DNA of 64,000 bases from Bifidobacterium reuteri DSM 23975 (GCF_000741695.1 NZ_JGZK01000004.1:124001-188000); one strand, 5' to 3'; positions 30,300 to 40,584 are shown, numbered from the stretch's first letter. Numbers and translations are program-made. Notes: generated by a model from the letters alone, not told the origin.

Positions 30300-31982
30300 T
30301 CAGGCCACCAGCGGCTTGACCAGCGGGAAGGTGATGGTCTCGCGGATCGTGGCGCCGGTCAACGCGATGAGCAGTCGGTCGATGCCCATGCCCATGCCGC
30401 CTGCCGGAGGCATGCCCACGCCGAGCGCCTCAAGGAAGTCCTCATCGATATCGCAGGCCTCCTCGTCACCGGCGAGCGCATCCTTGGCCTGGGCCACGAA
30501 ACGCTCACGCTGCACGACCGGATCGTTGAGCTCGGAATAGCCGGTGGCCAGCTCGAAGCCGCGCACGTAGAGATCCCACTTTTCGACCACGCCGGGCTTG
30601 GTGCGATGACCCTTGACGAGCGGGGAGGTCTCCACCGGGAAGTCGCGCACGAAGGTGGGCTCGTAGAGCTTGTCCTCGTAGAAGTGCTCCCACAGGTGCT
30701 CAACAAGCTTGCCGTGGTTCTCGACCTCGTCGCGTTCGACGCCGAGCTTGTCGGCGATCTCGCCGAGGTGCTCGACGGAGGTGCCGGGATGCTCGGGGCC
30801 GCCGTTCGGCACGATCTCCTCGCCGAGCGCCTCGGACAGGGAATCGTACATGCTGATGGTCTTCCATTCTCCGCCGAAGTCGTATTCGGTGCCGTCGAGC
30901 AACGTAACCTTGTGGGAGCCGTAGACATCCATAGCAGTCTTCTGCACGAGCTCCTTGACCAGCTGGCCGATGGAGTCATAAGTGCCATACGCCTGATATG
31001 CCTCGACCATCGTGAACTCGGGGGCGTGGGTGGCGTCGACACCCTCGTTGCGGAAGTCGCGGTTGATCTCGAACACGCGGTCGATGCCGCCGACGAGGCA
31101 GCGCTTGAGGAACAGTTCCGGAGCGATGCGCAGGTACAGGTCAAGGTCGAAGGCGTTCATGTGCGTGGTGAACGGGCGTGCCGCCGCGCCGCCGTGCAGC
31201 GTCTGCAGCATCGGGGTCTCGACCTCGAGGAAGTCATGGCTGGCGAACGTGTGGCGCAGGGAGGCCACGGCCTTGGAGCGGTTGCGCACCATGTTGCGGG
31301 TCTTCTCGTCCGCGATCATCGCGATGTACGGCTTGCGGGTGCGCGTGTCCTCGTTGAGGTCCTTGTGCAGGGCCGGCAGCGGCTGCAACGCCTTGGACGC
31401 GATGGCCCATTCGGTGGCGAAGACCGAGAGCTCGCCGGTCTTGGAGGCGATCACGCGACCCTTCAGGTACAGATGGTCGCCAAGGTCCACCAGCTGCTTG
31501 AACTGCTTCAGGGAATCGGCACCGATCTCCTTCTTGGAGATCATGCCCTGGATCTTGGTGCCGTCGCCGGCAGCCAGCTGAACGAAGCACAGTCCGCCGG
31601 CGTTGCGCAGGAAGAGCACACGGCCGGCGATGCCCACCATGTCCTCGGTCTCCTGACCGGCCTCGAGCTTGCCGTCATACTTGGCGCGCACGGCCTCGAT
31701 GGTGGTGGTCACGTCCAGATGCACCGGGTACGGGGCGATGCCGGCGTCCAGCATCATGGCGCGCTTGGCCACGCGCATCTGCACCTGCTCCGGGTGCGCC
31801 AGCGGACCGAACTCCTTATTACTGGGGTCCACGGCTTCGTCCAGCGTGGCGCCGGACTTGATCTTCTCAGTGATGGTGGCGTCCTGTTTGAGCAGCATTT
31901 CCGCACGTTCGACAGTGCTCATCTGCGGGACGGCCGGGGTTTCATTCTCGCTTTTTTCGGTGTTTTCAACAACTTCAGCCAT
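30300..31982 (-). CDS. lysS: Lysyl-tRNA synthetase, class II
   Basis: 560 residues. It charges tRNA-Lys. An OB-fold anticodon-binding domain (about 110-215) is followed by the class II catalytic domain with motif 2 FRNEGVDATHAPEFTMVEAYQAY and motif 3 GMGMGIDRLLIAL. The N-terminus carries about 50 extra acidic residues compared with the E. coli enzyme, and a 40-residue insertion (GEEIVPNGGPEHPGTSVEHL) lies before the C-terminal motifs, common in actinobacterial LysS. Confidence 0.95.
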   Translation of the reverse strand: MAEVVENTEKSENETPAVPQMSTVERAEMLLKQDATITEKIKSGATLDEAVDPSNKEFGPLAHPEQVQMRVAKRAMMLDAGIAPYPVHLDVTTTIEAVRAKYDGKLEAGQETEDMVGIAGRVLFLRNAGGLCFVQLAAGDGTKIQGMISKKEIGADSLKQFKQLVDLGDHLYLKGRVIASKTGELSVFATEWAIASKALQPLPALHKDLNEDTRTRKPYIAMIADEKTRNMVRNRSKAVASLRHTFASHDFLEVETPMLQTLHGGAAARPFTTHMNAFDLDLYLRIAPELFLKRCLVGGIDRVFEINRDFRNEGVDATHAPEFTMVEAYQAYGTYDSIGQLVKELVQKTAMDVYGSHKVTLLDGTEYDFGGEWKTISMYDSLSEALGEEIVPNGGPEHPGTSVEHLGEIADKLGVERDEVENHGKLVEHLWEHFYEDKLYEPTFVRDFPVETSPLVKGHRTKPGVVEKWDLYVRGFELATGYSELNDPVVQRERFVAQAKDALAGDEEACDIDEDFLEALGVGMPPAGGMGMGIDRLLIALTGATIRETITFPLVKPLVA

Positions 31983-32096
31983 GATTCATCAGTGTACGCA
32001 AGACCGGCGATTAACGTTTTCCGGCCGAACAATGCCGCGACACGCCGGCATTTGCGCTCCGCCAAGAACACTGTAGTATTTACGTCTGTTGTCAAA

Positions 32097-32170
<74 letters not shown>

Positions 32171-32178
32171 CAACTCGG

Positions 32179-32213
32179 AAGGAACCACTGGAATTCCAGT
32201 GGTTCCTTTTTTA
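32179..32213 (+). terminator. Terminator of tRNA-Pro
   Basis: AAGGAACCACTGGAATT and its complement form a strong stem followed by TTTTTTATT. Confidence 0.88.
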
Positions 32214-32358
32214 TTGTTCACGACCGATTCCGGTGCACCCACAGCGGTACAATTCCCGCCGGCATCAATAGGCATGGCTGACAATCGCCATATACATACA
32301 TCGATGCACGAAGAGACACCGGACAGACTACACAGACAAACAGAGGGAATCTGACAGC

Positions 32359-33546
32359 ATGAAGAAAAGCTTGCTGGCGCTCGCTTCAGGCGCTTTCATT
32401 CTCGGCGCTGCCGAATTCGTGATGATGGGCATCCTGCCGCAGGCGGCCGAAGCCACGCACGTCTCCATCCCCACCGCAGGCAATTACATCTCCGCCTATG
32501 CCATCGGCGTGTGCATCGGCACACTGATTCTGGTCTTCGGCCGCAAGGTGCCGCCGCGCAATCTGATCGTGCTGTTCATGGTGATCGCGCTGGTAGGCAA
32601 CACGATGTCCGCGTTCGCGCCAAATGCCGCCGTGCTCATCGTCGCGCGGTTCATCTCCGGGCTGCCGCATGGCGCGTTCTTCGGCACAGCCACGCTCATC
32701 GCCAAGACCTTGGCCGACAAGGGCAAGGAGGCACAGGCCGTATCCGTGATGGTGACCGGTCAGACCGTGGCCAACATGCTGGGCGTACCGGCGGGTACGC
32801 TGCTGGCCGAATACCTCAACTGGCGTCTGGCCTTCGGCGTGCTCGCCGCATGGGCCGCCATGACCATCGTGCTCACCGTGACCATGATTCCGTATGTGGC
32901 TCCGATCAAGGACGCCGGCATCGCCGGACAGTTCCGGTTCCTGACCCGCCGTGGGCCATGGGTGATCCTGGCCGCCGTGTTCACCGGCAATGCCGGCGTG
33001 TTCTGCTGGTGGAGCTACGTCTCCCCTTGGCTGCAGAAGACCGGAGGATGGTCTTCCGCGCTGGTGCCCGTGATGATGATGCTGGCAGGGTTCGGCATGG
33101 TGGTCGGCGGCCTCATCGGCGGTCGCATCACGGATCGTTGGCGCCACGCCGGCACAGCCGCCCTCGGACAGGCAATCTCCGGTATCGGACTGCTCATGGT
33201 ACTGCTGCTGCCCGGCAATCACGTCACCACCGCGCTGCTGACGTTCTGGATTGCATTCGGGCTGTTCTTCATTTCCGCGCCGCAGCAGCTGCTGATGACC
33301 GAGGCCGGACAAGGCGGCGGCGAACTGATCGCCGGCGCCGCCGTGCAGGTCGCTTTCAACTTCGGCAATGCCGTAGGCTCCATCATCGGCGGGGCCATGC
33401 TCACCACCTTCTCGATGAACTACCGTTTCACCGGCTTGGGCGGGCTGCCGCTGGCTGTGTTGTCCGTGGGACTGTTGGCGTTCTACTCGTGGCGTTGCGA
33501 GACGGACACCGAGGCCGCACATCGTCTGCGCGAGATCAAGGTGTGA
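32359..33546 (+). CDS. MFS efflux transporter (AraJ/DHA1-like)
   Basis: 395 residues, 12 predicted membrane segments. MKKSLLALASGAFILGAAEFVMMGILPQAAE matches the start of DHA1 drug or sugar efflux proteins, and RFISGLPHGAFFGTATLIA is the conserved segment 4-5 region. GAGGGAATCTGACAGC precedes the start. Likely exports a small molecule (drug or arabinose-like sugar); the substrate is unknown. Single gene, divergent spacing to tRNA-Pro. Confidence 0.78.
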   Translation: MKKSLLALASGAFILGAAEFVMMGILPQAAEATHVSIPTAGNYISAYAIGVCIGTLILVFGRKVPPRNLIVLFMVIALVGNTMSAFAPNAAVLIVARFISGLPHGAFFGTATLIAKTLADKGKEAQAVSVMVTGQTVANMLGVPAGTLLAEYLNWRLAFGVLAAWAAMTIVLTVTMIPYVAPIKDAGIAGQFRFLTRRGPWVILAAVFTGNAGVFCWWSYVSPWLQKTGGWSSALVPVMMMLAGFGMVVGGLIGGRITDRWRHAGTAALGQAISGIGLLMVLLLPGNHVTTALLTFWIAFGLFFISAPQQLLMTEAGQGGGELIAGAAVQVAFNFGNAVGSIIGGAMLTTFSMNYRFTGLGGLPLAVLSVGLLAFYSWRCETDTEAAHRLREIKV

Positions 33547-33676
33547 TATTGGCCTCTTCCGGCTGAAGTTCATCTGCGGTTTGCTTTCATTGCGCGCGTA
33601 TTCCACCTTGCCTTCCTAGGTTCCTTGTCTGGGAAGGCATTTTCCTTATGAATGCCTCACAGAGGAAGGGAATACA

Positions 33677-36600
33677 GTGAAACCCATCAGGTTCACGGCG
33701 AGAATGATCGCCGCGCTCGTCGCCGCAGCGACGCTGTCCAGCGTCGCGATTGCGACCACGACCGCTTCCGCAAATGAATCCGCTCCATCGCAGCCATCGG
33801 CTGGCGTCAGCGGCATCGCCGCCGGCGGTGCCACGGATGCATTCGACGAGACCAGGTACGCGACCACATCCGAAGGCCGTTATGATGCCGAAACCGACGC
33901 GAATGACGCCTCCGGCTATGCAGCGGCCCCGCAGGCACGTGCCGCCAAGCCGAATCTCGTGCAACTGCTCGGCGAGTATGACAGCTACTGGCAGCCGGCC
34001 ACCGAAACCGCTGGCGGCAAGGTGCTGAATCAGACGGTGCTCGACCACGATGACGCGTACATCCAGCAGATCAACAACGCCGCAGCCGAAGGCGGCGACG
34101 GCACCACCGCGACCGCCCAGCAGCAGCGCGCCCTGGTGGATGCGGACATGAGCGCCGCCGAAACCCTGCCGGACTCCCTCGGCCCGGTGCTTGGCGGATA
34201 CTTCTCCGCTGGTCTGGCCGATGGCAGCCTGAAGAAGGTCTCGGACATATTCAAGTACGACACTATCTCCACATCCACCGCCAAGAAGCACTTCCAGCAT
34301 CCACGTCCGTTCGAGGACCGCACCAACGGCGGCAAGAACGAGATCACGAACATCAACGGGAACATCAAGCGCGTGCCGGATTGGACCGATGCCCAGGGCA
34401 ATACGCATTCCGCCGAATATGACGGATTGGCCGGCTCCGGCTCCTTCCCGTCCGGGCACACCACCGGCGCCTACTCCTGGGGCGTGGCTCTGGCCGGCAT
34501 GCTTCCGCAGCTCGCGCCTGAGATCCTGACCCGTACCTCCGAGGCGGGCAACAACCGCATCGTGCTCGGCGTGCACTACCCGCTCGACATCATGGGCGGC
34601 CGCATCGACGGCGAGGTGGCGAATGGTTACTACTGGAGCACCTACTACGACAAGTACGTCAAGCCCGCATCCGACCAGCTGCAGTCCTACTTGGCCGCCA
34701 AATGTGTGGCGGACGGCCACGCCACCAAGCAGGACTCCGATTACGCGACCGTGACCGAGTGCGTGAACAACCTCGGCGCGAACGCCTCCAACGGATACCA
34801 GAACGCTTTCGTGGACGCCGTGAGCAAGGAGCCGGTCACCGACCGCGCCTCGGCATTGCGCGTCTACACGAACCGTCTGACCTACGGCTTCGACAAGACC
34901 ACCGCCGGTACCGAATTCACCGCCCCTGAGGGTTCCGCCGACCTGCTGAAGATCGCCTACCCGAAGCTGCACCGCGACCAGCGCGAGGCCATCCTCGCCA
35001 AGACCGCGATCGATGGCGGATACCCGCTCGACTCCTCTTCCGCCGGCTGGCAGCGCATCAACCTGGCCGCCGCTCTGAGCGCTACCGTGACCCTTGACGA
35101 GAACGGTGACGTGGTCAAGGTCGAGCCCGGCGCAGCCACCCCGTCGGTGATCGGTGAGGAATACGCCGACAACGGCAACCACCCGGATTCCGACAACAAC
35201 GGCTCCACCAAGCCTGACCAGCCCGGTAAGGACGCCAAGCAGGTGACGGTGTTCGACATCACCGATTTCCATGGCCACATCGAGACCGGCCAGTGGATGG
35301 AAGCTGCCTACCAGAAGCTCGCCGTCCAGCACAACCCCGGCAACAGCGTGTTCGTCTCCAGCGGCGACCTTGTAGGCGCATCCCCGTTCGAGTCCTCCTA
35401 CTTCCAGGACACCCCGACCCTGAACATGGCGAAAGCCTGGGGCCTGAGCGTGAGCGCCTTGGGCAACCATGAGCTCGACAAGGGCACTGCGGACTTCAAC
35501 AACCGCATCGCCGACCCGCAGTACGGCATCGACTGGGTGGCCGCCAACATCTCCGGCGGCGCGCTCACATCCGATCGTCTCAAGCCGTACACCATCAAGA
35601 CCGTCAACGGCAAGAAGGTCGCCTTCGTGGGCGCCATCACGTCCGATCTGAAGAATGTGGTCTCCCCCAGCGTGATGCAGGGCGTCACGGTGACCAATCC
35701 GGTCCAGGCCGTGAACAAGGTCGCCGACCAGCTGTCCGATGGCGATGAGTCCAACGGCGAGGCCGACGCGGTCGTAGCCCTGATCCACGAGGACGGCGAA
35801 ACCATCGCCTCCGACGGCGAAGGCCTCAACGCGAATGTCGATCTGGTCTACGGCGGCCACAGCCACCGTAACGAGTACGGCACCACCACCAAGTCCGGCG
35901 CCCCGATCATCGAGGCCGGCAAGTACGGTCAGGACGCCGCCGCCCAGGACCTCTACATCGAGGGCACAGGCAAGAACGCCAAGGTCACCGTGCAGAACGC
36001 CTCCCAGTATGACGTCACATTCGTGACCAACAAGGACGGCACCGCTCCGTCCAAAGGCTTCGAAGGCGATGACAACGGCCCGGCCGCCAAGGTCTACAAG
36101 CAGGCGCAGGCGGATTCCGCCGAAGCCGGCAAGAAGGTCGTCGGCACCATCGACAAGTCCGCGAACTTCGCCAAGGGCGACTGGAGCGCCGAGACCCAGC
36201 TCGGTACCCTGAACGCCGACGCCGCGCTCGAGTCCGCCAAGAAGACGTCCGTGGGTGCGAAGGCCTCCATCGGCTTCATCAACCCCGGCGGGCTGCGTAC
36301 CGACAACCTCGACCTTGACGGCGACAAGCAGATCACCGTCAAAGAGGCGTACAGCATGCTGCCGTTCGGCAACGACAACAGTGTGGTCACCCTCACCGGC
36401 AAGCAGCTCAAGGACGTCCTCGCCCAGCAGTGGCAGATCAAGGACGGCAAGTCCAACGTGGTCCGTCTGGGTATCTCCTCGAACGTGACCTTCGTCTACA
36501 CCTTGGCCGCGGACGCCAACACCAAGGCTCCGGTCGCCACCGTGACCGACGTGTTCGTCGACGGCAAGCAGGTGAAGGACGACGACGCGGTGACGGTCGC

Positions 36601-37264
36601 CGGCAACTCCTTCCTGCTGGCCGGCGGCGACGGCTTCACCGGATTCACCGCGCAGGGCCAGCCGCAGCTGACCGGCACGGTCGACGTCGACGGTCTGATT
36701 GATTACCTTGGCTCCCACAAGGACGTCAAGGGCGACACCTCCCCCGCAGGCATCGAGCTCAAGAGCTCCTCGGTTGACGGCAACAAGGTGTCCGTGGCCT
36801 TCGACCTGCCGGTCTACGCGAACGCCCCGAAGCCTCTGGCTCTTGGCCTCTACGTCAACGGTGTCGACTTCGGAGTGACCAAGCTCGGCGAAGCCAAGCC
36901 TTCCGAGTTCACCGTGACCAAGACGCTGAGCGCCGATGAAGCCAAGACGTTCGGCAGCTCCGTCTCCACCGTCAACCCGCAGCTGCTCTACACGGACGCC
37001 GAGATCGCGGATGCCGAAAAGGCTCACTCCAACGGTTCCGGCGAACAGGGTGGAAACAACAACCAAAGCGGAAACAACAACCAAAGCGGAAACAACAACC
37101 AAAGCGGAAACAAGCCCAACGCCGACAAGAAGCCGACGGCCAAGCCGAACAAGGCCGATCTGCCGGGAACCGGTGCCTCCGTCGCCGGAATCGTCGCCGC
37201 AGTCATCCTGCTCGCTGCAGCCGGTGGCGCGACCATCGCGCTGCGCCGTCGCCAGCAGCGCTGA
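33677..37264 (+). CDS. Cell-wall-anchored PAP2 phosphatase / 5'-nucleotidase fusion
   Basis: 1195 residues; GTG start preceded by GAGGAAGGGAATACA. Signal peptide (FTARMIAALVAAATLSSVAIA). Residues about 90-400 form a class A acid phosphatase/PAP2 domain: KKHFQHPRP, SGSFPSGHTTG, NNRIVLGVHYPLDIMGG. Residues about 520-800 form a calcineurin-like 5'-nucleotidase domain: DITDFHGHIETG, VSSGDLVGASPFE, LGNHELDKG, GGHSHRNEYG. A 5'-nucleotidase C-terminal domain follows (INPGGLRTDN, NSFLLAGGDGF). Then three GNNNQS repeats, LPGTG, a hydrophobic span and RRRQQR form a sortase signal. It likely releases phosphate from nucleotides and esters at the cell surface. Confidence 0.92.
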   Translation: MKPIRFTARMIAALVAAATLSSVAIATTTASANESAPSQPSAGVSGIAAGGATDAFDETRYATTSEGRYDAETDANDASGYAAAPQARAAKPNLVQLLGEYDSYWQPATETAGGKVLNQTVLDHDDAYIQQINNAAAEGGDGTTATAQQQRALVDADMSAAETLPDSLGPVLGGYFSAGLADGSLKKVSDIFKYDTISTSTAKKHFQHPRPFEDRTNGGKNEITNINGNIKRVPDWTDAQGNTHSAEYDGLAGSGSFPSGHTTGAYSWGVALAGMLPQLAPEILTRTSEAGNNRIVLGVHYPLDIMGGRIDGEVANGYYWSTYYDKYVKPASDQLQSYLAAKCVADGHATKQDSDYATVTECVNNLGANASNGYQNAFVDAVSKEPVTDRASALRVYTNRLTYGFDKTTAGTEFTAPEGSADLLKIAYPKLHRDQREAILAKTAIDGGYPLDSSSAGWQRINLAAALSATVTLDENGDVVKVEPGAATPSVIGEEYADNGNHPDSDNNGSTKPDQPGKDAKQVTVFDITDFHGHIETGQWMEAAYQKLAVQHNPGNSVFVSSGDLVGASPFESSYFQDTPTLNMAKAWGLSVSALGNHELDKGTADFNNRIADPQYGIDWVAANISGGALTSDRLKPYTIKTVNGKKVAFVGAITSDLKNVVSPSVMQGVTVTNPVQAVNKVADQLSDGDESNGEADAVVALIHEDGETIASDGEGLNANVDLVYGGHSHRNEYGTTTKSGAPIIEAGKYGQDAAAQDLYIEGTGKNAKVTVQNASQYDVTFVTNKDGTAPSKGFEGDDNGPAAKVYKQAQADSAEAGKKVVGTIDKSANFAKGDWSAETQLGTLNADAALESAKKTSVGAKASIGFINPGGLRTDNLDLDGDKQITVKEAYSMLPFGNDNSVVTLTGKQLKDVLAQQWQIKDGKSNVVRLGISSNVTFVYTLAADANTKAPVATVTDVFVDGKQVKDDDAVTVAGNSFLLAGGDGFTGFTAQGQPQLTGTVDVDGLIDYLGSHKDVKGDTSPAGIELKSSSVDGNKVSVAFDLPVYANAPKPLALGLYVNGVDFGVTKLGEAKPSEFTVTKTLSADEAKTFGSSVSTVNPQLLYTDAEIADAEKAHSNGSGEQGGNNNQSGNNNQSGNNNQSGNKPNADKKPTAKPNKADLPGTGASVAGIVAAVILLAAAGGATIALRRRQQR
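37052..37105 (+). repeat. Three 18-bp tandem repeats in the wall-spanning linker
   Basis: GGAAACAACAACCAAAGC occurs three times without change and encodes GNNNQS repeats before LPGTG. Identical copies make it prone to length change. Confidence 0.9.
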
Positions 37265-37320
37265 ACGATTGCCCGACGACTGTACAGGCACGGCAATAAC
37301 CGATAACTGAATACCGAGGA

Positions 37321-37354
37321 AAAGCCCCGCACGCTACGGCATGCGGGGCTTTTC
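37321..37354 (+). terminator. Terminator of the phosphatase/nucleotidase gene
   Basis: AAAAGCCCCGCA pairs exactly with TGCGGGGCTTTT around a ten-base loop. Confidence 0.9.
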
Positions 37355-37525
37355 CATGCCCGCCGAATCTATCTCCATTGGCTCCGACGATAGGAGCAAC
37401 GGCAAGCCTGCCTGCGCCGGCAGTCGACGCACACTGTAACGACACTCACACAGTCACCCGAGAATCCACACCCAGTACGCTGGAACCTATCGATGACCGA
37501 TATCTCAACGACGAAGGGATTGCAC

Positions 37526-39736
37526 ATGGGCGAGGATGCGACGGAAGCGCAGCTGGAGCAGGCACTGCTCGGCATGCAGACGAAGCACGCACACGATTTC
37601 GACGCACCGGACGATTCGTCGGACGCGCACGGCAATGACGAGCCGCACGACTTCGACGTCAACGCATTCCTCCACGGTCTCGACGCCATCTTCGACGCCC
37701 ACGATGCCGCGGAGAAGGCGGGCCCCTATCTGGAACAGGCCGCCGTGGATGCGGAAAACGCCGGCGACGAAGCCGGACTGTTGACGGTATTGAACGAGAC
37801 GATGGGGTTCTACCGTTCGCAGGGACGGCATAAGGAGAACCAGTGGATCGTGCAGCGCGCCATCGAGCTGGCGCTGCATATGGGGCTTGAAGGCACCGAA
37901 GGATGGGCCACCACCCTGATCAACTGCGCCACCGCCATGCGCGCGGCACACCACTATGACCAGGCCGAGGACCTGTATCACCAAGCATTGGCGTGTGCAC
38001 AGAAGGTGTATCAGCCCGATGACCGACGTCTTGCCGCGCTCCACAATAACCTCTCCATGCTCTACAGCGAGACCGACCGTCTACCACAGGCGGAAACCGA
38101 ATTGCGGCAGGCGCTGCATATCATCGAGGCGGCAAGCGTGAACCCCGACGCCGACATTGACGTGGCTTCATCGCACACCAATCTGGCTTTGGTGCTGCTT
38201 CAGGAAGGCAGGCTCAAGGAAGCACACACCCATGCCGACAGAGCGCTGACCATCTATGAAACCGGAAGGCTGACGCATTCCGCCCACTATGCATCCGCGC
38301 TCGCCGGCTACGCGCAAGTGCTGTATGCCGAGGGGCGTTATGGCGAGGCGGCCGCCCATTATCGCAATGCACTCGCGGTGATCGCCGAATGCTACGGCAA
38401 GGATACCGACTATTACCGCACCACCGAGGCGAACCTTCGCGAAGCCGAGGCGCATGTTGACGGCAACGGCGAGACCCCGCGCGGTTCCGCAATGCCTGGC
38501 TCCGCGACCGGTGTCGCCTCCGATACAGGCTCCGTCTCCTCCAGTGCAGGCTCCACCGCCGCCGATGCCGGGGCCGACTCCCCCGCGACGATTCCGGTCT
38601 CCGGTCTGGCGCTGGCCCGCGCATTCTGGGAGCAAGTGGGCAAGCCTATGATCGCAGGACGGTACCCGCAGTATGCCAGCCGCATCGCCGCAGGCTTGGT
38701 GGGCCATGGTTCGGAATGCTACGGATTCGACGACCAGTATTCGCAGGATCACGATTTCGGCCCCCGCTTCTGCCTGTGGCTTTCCGACGAGGACTACGAT
38801 GCTATTGGCGAACGTCTGCAGGCCGATTATGAGGCGTTGCCGCGCAGATTCACCATCAGCGGCACCGGCAAGGTGACCTTCGACTCCGAAAACAGCGCAG
38901 GCACGGAACAGACAGGCCGAACGACGGTAAGCGGCACCCCGCAGAACGCCATTCCGGAAGACAGCCTCACGCAGGATTCCTCCGCACACCCCTATTCCCC
39001 CACCACACCGCGAGCGCAGGGTGAAGGCCGGCGCGACGGCGTATTCCGCATCGGCGATTTCTTCCGATCGATCACCGGCTACGATCAGGCACCCGCACAG
39101 GATGCGCCGCATGAATGGCTGATGCTGGACGAGGCTACACTGTCCGCGGCCACCAACGGCGTGATATTCCAAGACCCCATAGGCGCGTTTTCCAAAGTGC
39201 GCCAAGGGTTCAAGGACATGCCCGACGATGTGAGGCTCTCCCTGATCTCACGCCGTCTCGGCATGATGGCCCAGGCCGGACAATACAATCTTCCCCGCTC
39301 CTTGCGTCGAGGTGATTCGGCGGCGGCATGGCTGTCAATCAGCGAGTTCGTCGAAGCCGCCTCTTCCTTGGTGTTCCTCATCAACAGGCCGATGGTGGTG
39401 GGATATGCGCCGTATTACAAGTGGCGGTTCGCCGCGCTGCGCAGGCTTTCCGGCTCGATGTTCGCATTGTTGCCGGATATCTGCGGACAATTGGAAACGA
39501 TGATGCGCCTGGGATCCGCCGCCTGCTATGGCGGCGCGGCGTTCGGCGAAGGAGGCAAGGGCTCGGACACCGCCGTCCGCCAGCTCACCGACATTGTGGA
39601 GCGGATCGCGGCCGCAACCGTCAAGGAACTCAAACGGGAGCGTCTGACCGAATCCGACGAGACCTTCCTGGAATGGCAGCGCCCCTACGTCGAGGAACAC
39701 ATCACCTCCGACACACCCGTGCTGCACAGCCTGTGA
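37526..39736 (+). CDS. TPR protein with DUF4037 nucleotidyltransferase-like domain
   Basis: 736 residues. The start MGEDATEAQ is preferred because GAAGGGATTGCAC precedes it; an ATG 33 bases earlier has no site. Residues about 50-310 are TPR helices (INCATAMRAAHHYDQAEDLYHQALACAQ, LHNNLSMLYSETDRLPQAETELRQAL). After a Ser/Ala-rich linker, HGSECYGFDDQYSQDHDFGPRFCLWL is the nucleotidyltransferase-like core of DUF4037 (G-S then D-x-D). A second low-complexity linker interrupts the domain (about 450-500). DUF4125 follows 15 bp downstream. The pair may modify a small molecule or protein; function is unproven. Confidence 0.8.
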   Translation: MGEDATEAQLEQALLGMQTKHAHDFDAPDDSSDAHGNDEPHDFDVNAFLHGLDAIFDAHDAAEKAGPYLEQAAVDAENAGDEAGLLTVLNETMGFYRSQGRHKENQWIVQRAIELALHMGLEGTEGWATTLINCATAMRAAHHYDQAEDLYHQALACAQKVYQPDDRRLAALHNNLSMLYSETDRLPQAETELRQALHIIEAASVNPDADIDVASSHTNLALVLLQEGRLKEAHTHADRALTIYETGRLTHSAHYASALAGYAQVLYAEGRYGEAAAHYRNALAVIAECYGKDTDYYRTTEANLREAEAHVDGNGETPRGSAMPGSATGVASDTGSVSSSAGSTAADAGADSPATIPVSGLALARAFWEQVGKPMIAGRYPQYASRIAAGLVGHGSECYGFDDQYSQDHDFGPRFCLWLSDEDYDAIGERLQADYEALPRRFTISGTGKVTFDSENSAGTEQTGRTTVSGTPQNAIPEDSLTQDSSAHPYSPTTPRAQGEGRRDGVFRIGDFFRSITGYDQAPAQDAPHEWLMLDEATLSAATNGVIFQDPIGAFSKVRQGFKDMPDDVRLSLISRRLGMMAQAGQYNLPRSLRRGDSAAAWLSISEFVEAASSLVFLINRPMVVGYAPYYKWRFAALRRLSGSMFALLPDICGQLETMMRLGSAACYGGAAFGEGGKGSDTAVRQLTDIVERIAAATVKELKRERLTESDETFLEWQRPYVEEHITSDTPVLHSL

Positions 39737-39751
39737 TGAATCGGGGACGAC

Positions 39752-40384
39752 ATGGGTAGTGAAATAACCGATGAGGCATTGCGTGAAGCCATCGTGCGCC
39801 ATGAGTGGAACCAGTTCCAGGACACCAACAACGAGGGCGGCCGTGCGGCATGCCAGGGCAATTGGCCGGTGTTCCATCAGATGCGTTCGGCCCAATTCCG
39901 CACCTGGCAGCATGATCTGCTGGCCAGCTATGCACGTGATCTGGATGATGCCGACCATGAAGGACGCAATCTCATCACGGAAAAATACGGTCGCATGATG
40001 ACGTCCACCGCGCCCGAAGAGTATGCGCGCAACATCAAGCCTTACATTCCCGCACTGTCTCCGGACCGTATCTCGCGGCAGGAGCAGGTGATCGCACAGC
40101 AGGTGGCATGGGCGGCGGATTTCCGCGCACGATACCCGAAGCTCGGACAGGCCATGCGTGTACTCACCACCAGCGAAGATACTTCGGCGGTCACATCGTT
40201 CGAGACGTATCTGCGTGGGGAACTGGGCACGTATTCCGAAGCCACCTTCAGGCTGTACGAATCCATGATCCGCGAGCGCGCCGAAGTCTCCCCGCAGCGC
40301 AACATCACCGAGGAGACACTGCTGCATACGGTACGGCTCGGCGGCTTCGATTCTTTGGCCGAAGCCGAGGACGCGCAGCGCTAG
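39752..40384 (+). CDS. DUF4125-family protein
   Basis: 210 residues, soluble and helical. IVRHEWNQFQDTNNEGGRAACQGNWPVFHQMRSAQF is the conserved DUF4125 signature and YGRMMTSTAPEEYA follows. It is 15 bp after the TPR-DUF4037 gene and almost certainly cotranscribed. The biochemical role of the family is unknown. Confidence 0.8.
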   Translation: MGSEITDEALREAIVRHEWNQFQDTNNEGGRAACQGNWPVFHQMRSAQFRTWQHDLLASYARDLDDADHEGRNLITEKYGRMMTSTAPEEYARNIKPYIPALSPDRISRQEQVIAQQVAWAADFRARYPKLGQAMRVLTTSEDTSAVTSFETYLRGELGTYSEATFRLYESMIRERAEVSPQRNITEETLLHTVRLGGFDSLAEAEDAQR

Positions 40385-40413
40385 TGTGCCTCGGCAACAG
40401 AACCAGGACGAAA

Positions 40414-40566
40414 ATGACTACCCCTCAGTCCTGCTTCGCAGGCCAGCTCGTCCTGCAATCGTGGACGCGCTTCGCGCATGGTTTGCCAGCTCGCCTGTCG
40501 GCTCGCACAGCACCTACAAACAGCTCCGCTGTTTGCTTTACGGTGCTGTCCTGACAAGGGGAGCCC
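40414..40566. repeat. Dispersed intergenic repeat, copy 2
   Basis: Shares ATGACTACCCCTCAGTCC and the closing TGACAAGGGGAGCC with the copy at 23651. Between them are inverted segments CAGCTCGCCTG and related short hairpins that differ from copy 1. It occupies the spacer between DUF4125 and the membrane hydrolase. Confidence 0.75.
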
Positions 40567-40584
40567 TGGTATGGATGCAGACCG

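Noticed and set aside
33587..37291. A 1234-residue minus-strand open frame opposite the phosphatase/nucleotidase gene
   Set aside because: It is the antisense shadow of a well-supported gene in GC-rich DNA; its composition is Val/Gly/Arg-rich without domain features.
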